A program made the position numbers and the translations under genes. Shown here in pieces: positions 15,356-21,544 of a DNA stretch of 36,287 nucleotides (position 1 is its first letter; each line of letters opens with the position of its first letter). A model generated the notes under the pieces. It did not search any database. It was not told the origin of the DNA and was given only the letters and a program-made list of their open reading frames with translations. This DNA comes from Lentisphaera araneosa HTCC2155 (GTDB lineage Bacteria > Verrucomicrobiota > Lentisphaeria > Lentisphaerales > Lentisphaeraceae), in assembly GCA_945877655.1 (NCBI GenBank), contig CAMCSH010000004.1:1-36287 (forward strand), written 5' to 3'.

Positions 15356-16141
15356 TCAGAGCAGTCGCTTCAACTCCACCAAGGCCCGGCGGCCTTCGTC
15401 CGACAGCTCGATCGACTCGCTGTTGACGTAGGTGCGGATGTGCTGGTCGAGGACCTCTTCCGACAGCTCCTGGGCATGGCCACGGATGAACTCAGCGAGC
15501 TCCGGCTGGTCGCGCCAGGGACGGCTCAGGGCCAGGGCGACGCTGCGGCCGAGGGCGGCGCTGAACTCCTGACGAAGCGACGCCGGCAGATCGCGTCGGG
15601 CGACGATACAGCCGAGGGGGATCGGCAGGCCGCTTTCCTCCTCCCACCACGCGCCGAGATCGCGCACCAAATTCAGGCCGTGTTGCGGGTAGGTGAAGCG
15701 CGATTCATGGATGATCAATCCCGCGTCAGCTTCGCCCGACGCGAGGGCAGGCATAATCGCCGAGAAGATCTTTTCCGTCGGACGAAAATCCCGTCCGAGA
15801 AAGCCGCGCAAAAGCAGGAAGGCGGTAGTGCTGCGTCCGGGAATCAGGATCTCGGATCGAGCCAATTCGGCCGCGGATTTATGTCCGCGGGACACCAACA
15901 AGGGACCGCAGCCGCGTCCAAGCGCCGCGCCAGCGGCGAGGATCTCATGCGTCGCGTCGAGTCGCAGCGCTTCGGCGCAAGAGACCTTGGCGAAATCGAC
16001 CTCGCCGGAGGCCGCGAGTCGATTCAGCTCGGCGATGTCGCTGAGGCGCAGCTCGAGACGATCCCGCCACTGCGGATCCCGCAAAAGACCGTGGAACATG
16101 AAGGTGTCGTTGGGGCAGGGAGAGATGGCGAGACGAATCAT
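15356..16141 (-). CDS. mqnD: 1,4-dihydroxy-6-naphthoate synthase MqnD
   Basis: With the ATG at 16139-16141 the product is 261 residues, close to the usual 270-290. It begins MIRLAISPCPNDTFMFHGLL, the MqnD signature, and has VDFAKVSCAEALRL, a Ser/Thr-rich PGRSTTAFLL loop and GLIIHESRFTY, which carries the conserved His. MqnD converts cyclic de-hypoxanthine futalosine to 1,4-dihydroxy-6-naphthoate in the futalosine route to menaquinone. No other mqn gene is in the window. It follows the MATE gene by 50 bp on the same strand. The upstream extension of the frame overlaps the MATE end and is not used. Confidence 0.93.
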   Translation of the reverse strand: MIRLAISPCPNDTFMFHGLLRDPQWRDRLELRLSDIAELNRLAASGEVDFAKVSCAEALRLDATHEILAAGAALGRGCGPLLVSRGHKSAAELARSEILIPGRSTTAFLLLRGFLGRDFRPTEKIFSAIMPALASGEADAGLIIHESRFTYPQHGLNLVRDLGAWWEEESGLPIPLGCIVARRDLPASLRQEFSAALGRSVALALSRPWRDQPELAEFIRGHAQELSEEVLDQHIRTYVNSESIELSDEGRRALVELKRLL

Positions 16142-16191
16142 GGGCAGGCCGGGGTTGTTGGAGGCGGCCAATATAGAGCCGGAAAAGCGCC

Positions 16192-17577
16192 TCACTCCTC
16201 GATCATCCGCAGGCTCCGCCAGGGACCGAGGCGGAAGCGCAGGTAGAGCACGGTGCCGAGAATCAGCATCGAGACGATGAACAGGCTCCACAAGGCAAGA
16301 GGTCCGTAGCCGAGGTGGACGCCGAGCAGGGTCAAGCCCGCGAGGCCCCAGAAAATCAGGGCGCTGGTGACCAGGGTGAAGCGGACATCGCCGGCGCCTT
16401 TGAGGACGCCGCCGAAGATCAGATGTGCTGAATCCGCAAGCAGATAAATGGCGCAGAGCCGCAGCATGTCGGAGGCGAGCGACACGGCCTCAATCGAGCC
16501 TTTCTGACCGGCGAAAACCGCGGCGAGCTGGGGGGCGAAAATCAGGAAGAGAACGGCCATAAATGCCGAGTAGCTCCAGGCCACCCGCAAGCCGTTGAAA
16601 GCGGCGCGTTCCGCGGAGGCCGGATCGTCGGCGCCGAGACAACGGGCGCTCACCGACGACACGGCGATTTGCAATCCGGTCATCGGCAAAAAGGCGAGCA
16701 GCTCCCAGTTGAAGCAAATGGTCACCGCCGCCGCCGACAAGACTCCGGCCGACTGGAAGGCGAGGATGAAGCCGTTGAAACCGGCCATCATCAAGAGGAA
16801 TTCCGCTCCGCCAGGCAGGCCGTAGCGCAGCAGACGACGCATCAGTTCGCCGTCCCAGCGCAGGCCCGAAACGGTGCCGAATTCGCGTCGGCAAGCCGGC
16901 GAAAAAGCCTGCGACGCAAGCAGGGCGACGCCGAGCATTCCAGCGCAGCCGGTGGCGATTGCTGCGCCCTTCAATCCGAGGCTGGAAAAGAGGCCGCCGC
17001 CGGTGATCAGCAGCCAGGCGAGTGGGACATTCAGCAGGGCGACTCCGAGACTGGCGCCCATCACCAGTCGGGTCCGTCCGAGGGCGGTGAAAAAGGCGCC
17101 GAAGCTGGCTTTGAAGAGCATCGGGATGTGGGCGAAGCTCATCCAGAAATAATAATCGAGCTCGAGGCGCAGCAACTCGCCCTCATGGCCGAAGGCGCGG
17201 AAAAGCAGTCCGGCGAGCGGCGCACTGAGGGGCAGCAGAGGCGCCACCAGGCAGGTGAAAAACAACGACTGCCCGAGCACCGCTCCGGCGCGTTCGGGAC
17301 GGCCGGCGCCGAGGTATTGACTGGCGAGTGGCGTTGCTGCGCCGAGGACGCCGAGGAAGAAGCAGGCGGTGAGGAAGGACGTGAGGCCGCCGGAGAAGGC
17401 CGCCGCCATCTCCAGCATGCCGCGTTGCGACAGCAGCCAGCGGTCCCAGAACAGCATCAAGGTGTCGCTTGCCGAAGACACCACCATCGGCAGCGCGATC
17501 GGCAGCAATTCAGCCAGGCCACCGGGGCCATCCCAATGGCGGCCGGCGAGGCGGCGGATGAAGAGGGGAAAATGCAA
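16192..17577 (-). CDS. MATE-family efflux transporter
   Basis: The 461-residue inner-membrane protein has about twelve hydrophobic helices in two similar halves and MATE features such as LLPIALPMVVSSASDTLMLF and LGAATPLASQYLGAGRPE in the first half and LPGGAEFLLMMAGFNGF opening the second. It should export cationic compounds or drugs by Na+ or H+ antiport. The only start ahead of the first helix is a TTG (17575-17577), because an in-frame stop lies about 30 bp further upstream; the ribosome site there is weak, so the start is uncertain. It may share a transcript with mqnD. Confidence 0.88.
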   Translation of the reverse strand: MHFPLFIRRLAGRHWDGPGGLAELLPIALPMVVSSASDTLMLFWDRWLLSQRGMLEMAAAFSGGLTSFLTACFFLGVLGAATPLASQYLGAGRPERAGAVLGQSLFFTCLVAPLLPLSAPLAGLLFRAFGHEGELLRLELDYYFWMSFAHIPMLFKASFGAFFTALGRTRLVMGASLGVALLNVPLAWLLITGGGLFSSLGLKGAAIATGCAGMLGVALLASQAFSPACRREFGTVSGLRWDGELMRRLLRYGLPGGAEFLLMMAGFNGFILAFQSAGVLSAAAVTICFNWELLAFLPMTGLQIAVSSVSARCLGADDPASAERAAFNGLRVAWSYSAFMAVLFLIFAPQLAAVFAGQKGSIEAVSLASDMLRLCAIYLLADSAHLIFGGVLKGAGDVRFTLVTSALIFWGLAGLTLLGVHLGYGPLALWSLFIVSMLILGTVLYLRFRLGPWRSLRMIEE

Positions 17578-17690
17578 AAGAGATCTGCCGTGAAAAGGGT
17601 TTCGGATTCAAGGCAGGCAATAGACCGCCGAAAAGCCGGGCGGCGAGCGGCGGGCGGCTCCATGGCTCCTTGAAGCACGGCAAAAGCACT

Positions 17691-17857
17691 GGAGCGCGGC
17701 AGTCCGCGCAGCGACTGCGGCCGTAATGTCCGCAACTGTCAAAGCAAAGAAACCGCAGGATTGCGGCAGTTGCAAATCATGAAAGCAGTTCGCTTCAATC
17801 TTCGGACGGACGCCGGAAATAGAAGGGCCGCAGTCGCTACGCGGACTGCCGCGCTCC
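17691..17857. repeat. REPIN 3: inverted pair of REP hairpins
   Basis: Arms at 17691-17722 and 17826-17857 match the other copies and differ from each other at loop position 19 (C left, T right). The 103-nt interior keeps the ATGTCCG edge and the GCCGGAAAT edge but is otherwise different from the elements at 6316 and 10193. It lies between the 3' end of the PLP enzyme gene and the start of the MATE gene. Confidence 0.9.
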
Positions 17858-17868
17858 ATTTTTTCAGC

Positions 17869-19671
17869 TTACATCGCCCCGGCATGGCGGCGGTGGATGT
17901 CGAGGTAGATCTGGGCGTAGAGCTTTTTCGCTGCGGCCTCGCTCGGGAAGCCTTTTGAGAAGCCCTTGCTCACGGGGTCGAGTACCAGTTTTGCGGCGTC
18001 CGCGAGGTGGCGCAGGAGGAGACGGGGATCGTCGTCGCCGACCGCGACGCGCACCGTGCTGCGGCTGATGCCGGCACGCAAAAGCGCCTCTTCGCTGAGC
18101 TCGGAGTGCGAGGTCAAGGCGGGACAAAGGACGACGGTGTTGACCTGACCAAGCGACACCTGCAGACCGAAGGCGGGTTCGAGGAGGTCGAAGAAGCGTT
18201 TGAAGGCGTCGATCGGCATCCCTTGCGCGAGGGCCGGGCCGAGGTCGAAGGTGAAAAGCGGCGACGGCATTCCGAGGTAAAGCAGGCGCTTGGCGAGTTC
18301 GTGATTGGGATCCTCGGGCAAGGCGGGACAGTGAACCTTGAGCAGCGGGTGGCTGGCCAGGGCGCGCGACAGGAAGCTGGTGTTCACCGCCTTGCGGATG
18401 AGGCGCAGCTCGAGGGTGCGCATGCCGGTGAGCACTTCGAAGGCGGTGTCGGCATCGAGGAAGGCGCCTTTGATGTAGTAGACATTCCAGAACAGCGACT
18501 CGTTCCAGTGGCGGATCACCGGGCGGCCCATGGCGTCGCGTCCGGGAATCTCGGCGCCTTTGGGCAGGAACATCCGCTCGTTGCGGGCGATCACCGTGCC
18601 GGCGGTGGCGTTGCCGGTGCCGCAAATGTCCTTGGTCAACGAGTGGACGACGAAGTCGGGACGGCTGGCCTCGTCATCACAGCGCAGCACCGGGTGGAGG
18701 AAGGGCGTGCCGACGGTGGCGTCGCAGATCAGCTCGGCGCCGGCTTCGTGCGACAGGCGCGAGATGGCGGGCACGTCGAGCACATAGCCGTGCGGGTTGC
18801 AGGGGGATTCGATGAAGACGTAGAGGCGGCGCCCCGATTTGAGCGCGGCGGCGTGTTTTTTCTTCACCGCTTTCAGGGCTTTGGCGAAGGAAGGAGCGTC
18901 GTGGCCGTCGAAGAATTCCAGTTGGATGCCGAGGTTGGCGGGGCGGGCGTACCAGTCGTGCAAGAGCTGCCAGGTGCCGCCGTAGATATTGCGCGAACAC
19001 ATGACGATGTCGTCACGGCCGAAGAGGTGCGAGAAGACGGCGTCGAGCGCGGCCATGCCGGAGTTGAAATTGAGGGCGAAATATTGATCGGCGAGGGCGC
19101 CGGCTTCGACATCGACGAGCTGGTTGGCGAGGGCGATGGAAGTCGGGTTCATCAAGCGCGAATAGATTTCGTGCATCAGCTCCTTGCCCTGGAAGGCGTC
19201 TTCGACCCATTCGGTGCAGGCGTAGAGGTAGGTGGCGGTGCGGCAGATGACCGGTTGCGACGAGAAGATGGCGGCGACGTTGTCGAAGACCGGCCAAGGG
19301 CCTTTGGGCAGTCGTTGGCCGGGTTCGGTGATCAGCGACTGGTAGGAGGCGCGCAGCGGGTTCTGCAGGTTGTCGAGGATCTTCGCCATCTGGAAGCAGA
19401 GGAAGCGCTTGGCGTTGAAGTAGGCGACCTTCTCGCTGCGGCTGAGTTTCGGCAGCAGGGCCGACGAGGCAGCCCAGAGCTCCTTCAGGTCGGCATTGGC
19501 CTCGTAGAGGCGGGCGGCGAGGGGTTTGAGCAGGCGATGCTCTTGACTTTCCGGTGCGATGCCGAAGTGGGCGAGCTGCTCTTCGGCCAGGTCCACAGCG
19601 CTCAGGATCTGGGTGCTTTTGCGACGGGGCGAAAGCTGACGGCGGGCTTCTTCACGTTGTTGACGCGACAT
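17869..19671 (-). CDS. Large Cys/Met-metabolism-type PLP enzyme with extensions
   Basis: The 600-residue protein contains the fold-type I core of the cystathionine gamma-synthase family (about 165-500): YSRLMNPTS near the core start, NFNSGMAALDAVFSHL for phosphate binding, YVFIESPCNPHG, ICDATVGTPF with the Asp that pairs the PLP nitrogen, and HSLTKD with K347 as the likely Schiff-base Lys. Core-only members are about 380-420 residues; here about 160 N-terminal and 90 C-terminal residues are added. Relatives act on homoserine esters, cystathionine or methionine; the substrate cannot be chosen. An AAGGAGG site precedes the ATG, with a TATACT -10 and TGGACA -35 match further upstream (19698-19727). 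Confidence 0.85.
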   Translation of the reverse strand: MSRQQREEARRQLSPRRKSTQILSAVDLAEEQLAHFGIAPESQEHRLLKPLAARLYEANADLKELWAASSALLPKLSRSEKVAYFNAKRFLCFQMAKILDNLQNPLRASYQSLITEPGQRLPKGPWPVFDNVAAIFSSQPVICRTATYLYACTEWVEDAFQGKELMHEIYSRLMNPTSIALANQLVDVEAGALADQYFALNFNSGMAALDAVFSHLFGRDDIVMCSRNIYGGTWQLLHDWYARPANLGIQLEFFDGHDAPSFAKALKAVKKKHAAALKSGRRLYVFIESPCNPHGYVLDVPAISRLSHEAGAELICDATVGTPFLHPVLRCDDEASRPDFVVHSLTKDICGTGNATAGTVIARNERMFLPKGAEIPGRDAMGRPVIRHWNESLFWNVYYIKGAFLDADTAFEVLTGMRTLELRLIRKAVNTSFLSRALASHPLLKVHCPALPEDPNHELAKRLLYLGMPSPLFTFDLGPALAQGMPIDAFKRFFDLLEPAFGLQVSLGQVNTVVLCPALTSHSELSEEALLRAGISRSTVRVAVGDDDPRLLLRHLADAAKLVLDPVSKGFSKGFPSEAAAKKLYAQIYLDIHRRHAGAM

Positions 19672-19697
19672 GGGCGACCTCCTTGGGGCTCTGATTC

Positions 19698-19727
19698 AGT
19701 ATACGCCCAAGGAGTCCTCGCTGTCCA
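19698..19727 (-). promoter_or_regulatory. Sigma-70-type promoter for the PLP enzyme gene
   Basis: On the minus strand TGGACA (19722-19727) and TATACT (19698-19703) are separated by 18 nt and lie just upstream of the AAGGAGG-ATG of the PLP gene. Both hexamers are close to consensus. Confidence 0.5.
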
Positions 19728-19790
19728 GTTTTTCCGCCGTTTATTCGGGACAAGGCGATAACTCGGGCTTCCAAAAACCGGCGGCGGCCT

Positions 19791-19818
19791 TTGCCAGCGG
19801 CGTCTGGCGAGCTAAAAT
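19791..19818 (+). promoter_or_regulatory. Sigma-70-type promoter for the zinc-ribbon-like gene
   Basis: TTGCCA (19791-19796) and TAAAAT (19813-19818) are 16 nt apart and lie 26 bp before the ATG at 19845. This is a good match to the housekeeping consensus. Confidence 0.5.
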
Positions 19819-19844
19819 GCGCCCCCCTGAAAGAGCCCAAAACC

Positions 19845-20072
19845 ATGCAGTCCCCCCATCAGCCCGCAAGCAGCAGCTTCCCGATTACCTGGGAGCTGTC
19901 GTCGTGCCCGCTCTGCGGCCGCTTGCCGCGGGCCTATCAGGCGCCCTTGCTGTCGCCGGCCTGGTTCTGGTTTGCCTGTCCCTGCACCAGCACCGAGCCA
20001 TCCCGCGTCGATGCCGAAGCCGCGGCGGAATGGCAGCGCCTGGCGTATCTGTCGACGCCGCCGCTGTTCTGA
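19845..20072 (+). CDS. 75-aa protein with two Cys pairs, zinc-ribbon-like
   Basis: The frame beginning MQSPHQPASSSFPITWELSS has two cysteine pairs, SSCPLCG and ACPCTS, separated by about 27 residues with an aromatic FWF before the second; this looks like a small metal-binding ribbon. The tail is EAAAEWQRLAYLSTPPLF. The ribosome site (AAAGAG) is modest, but a promoter match precedes it and the stop lies 6 bp before a REP arm, where REPs usually sit. I know no family name. The overlapping frame through the REP is discarded. Confidence 0.5.
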   Translation: MQSPHQPASSSFPITWELSSCPLCGRLPRAYQAPLLSPAWFWFACPCTSTEPSRVDAEAAAEWQRLAYLSTPPLF

Positions 20073-20078
20073 TAAACT

Positions 20079-20302
20079 GGAGCGCGGCAGTCCGCGCAGC
20101 GACTGCGGCCCTTCCATTTCCGGCGTCAGTACGAAGAGCCGAACAAGTAGCCGACTTCGCGATTTGAGGTGGCGGTAAAAATCGTTCAAGATGGAGCGCG
20201 GCAGCCGACTTCGCGATTTGAGGTCGCGGTAAAAACGCGTTTTCTTCGCCTGATCTATCGCGGACATTACGGCCGCAGTCGCTACGCGGACTGCCGCGCT
20301 CC
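20079..20302. repeat. REPIN 4: rearranged inverted REP pair with internal duplication
   Basis: A left arm (20079-20110) and right arm (20271-20302) enclose an enlarged 160-nt interior. Inside, a 33-nt stretch (starting AGCCGACTTCGCGATTTGAG) occurs twice, at 20149-20181 and 20203-20235, with one mismatch. A broken REP head (GGAGCGCGGCAG, 20193-20204) lies between the copies. The simplest reading is a nested insertion or slippage in an existing REPIN. The element adjoins the truncated REP array next to the RAYT gene. Confidence 0.85.
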
Positions 20303-20398
20303 ATTTTGCTACGGACTGCCGCGCTCCATTTTGCCACGGACTGCCGCGCTCCTTTTTGCTGCGGACTGCCGCGCTCCTTTTTGCCGTGGACTGCGGCG
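20303..20398. repeat. Tandem array of truncated REP heads beside the RAYT gene
   Basis: Three 25-nt units (20303-20327, 20328-20352, 20353-20377) and a decayed fourth (20378-20398) follow one another. In RAYT orientation each reads GGAGCGCGGCAGTCCG, two or three variable bases, GCAAAAA or GCAAAAT. Only the first half of the REP hairpin is kept; the second stem strand (GACTGCGGCC) is replaced by the A-run. The array ends 4 bp from the RAYT stop codon and runs directly into an intact REP at 20271-20302. Confidence 0.9.
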
Positions 20399-20402
20399 TT
20401 CT

Positions 20403-21479
20403 TCAGCTCTGATGGCCACCATCGAAGAAGCTGCTCCATTGCCAGTCCTCGGCCCGTTTTACCAGTCCCGCCTTCAAAGGATTGTCCCGCACGTATTCCT
20501 TCGCCTTGAGCAAATGCAGCTCATCGCGAATGATGCGATCGTGATATTCCTCCTGCCAAAACGGCTCGGGCAAAGACGGCGACAAGCCCTGCGCGGCAAG
20601 TCGCGAAACCCGGCGGTTCAAGGCCCATTTCCACAGCCAGACGAGATAACCAAGCGAGAAAACGCGTTGACGGATCACGATGTGAAAATGATTCGGCATG
20701 ATCACCCAGGCGATGAGATCGTATTTGCGACCATCATCTTTCTTCAAAACCTGAATCAGGGCCACCGCGATTTGCGGATGGCGCAAAAGGCAGCAACCGT
20801 GGCCAGCATCGCTGAGGGCTTCGAGTCGCTGACGATAACGACGATTGAGCTCCGGATCGACCAAGCGGCTAGGGCCGATTTCTTCGATAAGCCTGGCCAA
20901 GAGAGGCGCGGGTAGAGAATCATGCAGACGACAGGTGATGCCTTGAATCCTTCCGGGTGCATCATGATGGGGAAGGTAGCCGCGACTGTGCCAATTTTCT
21001 GGCGTGGGTGCCTCAGCTTCATCTTCGTCGATCAAGGGGCTTTCTTCCTTCGCCTCGTCTCGGACATTCCGGCCGCAGTCGCTACGCGGACTGCCGCGCT
21101 CCTTTTCTTGTGGCACCGCCTTCTTGTCGCCGCGCAGCCAATGGGTGGCCCAGCCTTTTTCCACCCCGGCATCGCCGCTGCGGCTGAAGCGCAGCAAGCC
21201 CTTCGTTTTGCCCCAGCCGTGATAGGCGGTGAAGCTGTTGCGCCAGCCGCAATCCTTTGCCACCTGGCGAAGCGCTTTCATCGCCATGCTGATCTTGCTC
21301 AGATTGGTGCCGATCACTTTTTCAAGAAAGGCCACCTTGCCCTGTCGCCAGGCTTCGTAATCCTTCTTCTGCAGCCAGCCGAGACGCTGCACCAATTCCA
21401 CCGGCGCCACATGCCCCCGCTCCGTCATCAAAGCCGTGGCATGAAGCCGAACCTTCTGGCGCAATTCCTGATCGTTCAC
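20403..21479 (-). CDS. RAYT (REP-associated HUH transposase) fused to an N-terminal domain
   Basis: The product has 358 residues with a GTG start. Residues about 163-358 form a Y1_Tnp/RAYT domain: WHSRGYLPH and RIQGITCRLHDSLP at the start, the HUH pair H264 and H266 in MPNHFHIVI, and the likely nucleophile Y329 in KEYVRDNPLKAGLV, which aligns with the Tyr of the YIYINP segment of E. coli TnpA-REP. RAYTs cut and join single-stranded REP DNA. Residues 1-120 are a different domain (TERGHVAPVELVQRLGW, FLEKVIGTNLSK, LLRFSRSGD) that I recall as a standalone protein in other PVC bacteria. The linker (about 127-142, ERGSPRSDCGRNVRDE) is the in-frame translation of an intact REP. Catalytic residues are present, so the transposase may be active. 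Confidence 0.88.
   Translation of the reverse strand: MNDQELRQKVRLHATALMTERGHVAPVELVQRLGWLQKKDYEAWRQGKVAFLEKVIGTNLSKISMAMKALRQVAKDCGWRNSFTAYHGWGKTKGLLRFSRSGDAGVEKGWATHWLRGDKKAVPQEKERGSPRSDCGRNVRDEAKEESPLIDEDEAEAPTPENWHSRGYLPHHDAPGRIQGITCRLHDSLPAPLLARLIEEIGPSRLVDPELNRRYRQRLEALSDAGHGCCLLRHPQIAVALIQVLKKDDGRKYDLIAWVIMPNHFHIVIRQRVFSLGYLVWLWKWALNRRVSRLAAQGLSPSLPEPFWQEEYHDRIIRDELHLLKAKEYVRDNPLKAGLVKRAEDWQWSSFFDGGHQS
21071..21102. repeat. REP inside the RAYT coding sequence
   Basis: A full 32-nt REP, identical in sequence to the right arms of the REPINs, lies within the RAYT frame and is followed (minus strand) by the usual edge GAATGTCCGAGA. It keeps the frame open and encodes the linker between the two protein domains. 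Its orientation is the same as that of the gene. Confidence 0.93.
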
Positions 21480-21504
21480 AAGTGGTCCTCAAAAAACTAT
21501 GGAG

Positions 21505-21536
21505 AGCCGCAGTCGCTACGCGGACTGCCGCGCTCC
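21505..21536. repeat. Solo REP upstream of the RAYT gene
   Basis: This single REP has the right-arm loop (GCGTAGC on the minus strand) and one change at its outer end. It lies 25 bp upstream of the RAYT GTG and 8 bp past the stop of the next gene, with no inverted partner nearby. It points the same way as the RAYT gene. Confidence 0.9.
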
Positions 21537-21544
21537 AATTTGAT

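Noticed and set aside
18007-19761. 584-codon plus-strand frame opposite the PLP enzyme gene
   Set aside because: It is a shadow of a recognisable enzyme on the other strand and has no ribosome site or family motif.
20303-20398. CRISPR array
   Set aside because: The units are contiguous 25-mers without unique spacers and are truncated REPs; no cas gene is present.
19885-20439. Minus-strand frame with repeated ERGSP and KSRSRL segments
   Set aside because: The peptide repeats are translations of the REP array and the 33-nt duplication, not a protein.
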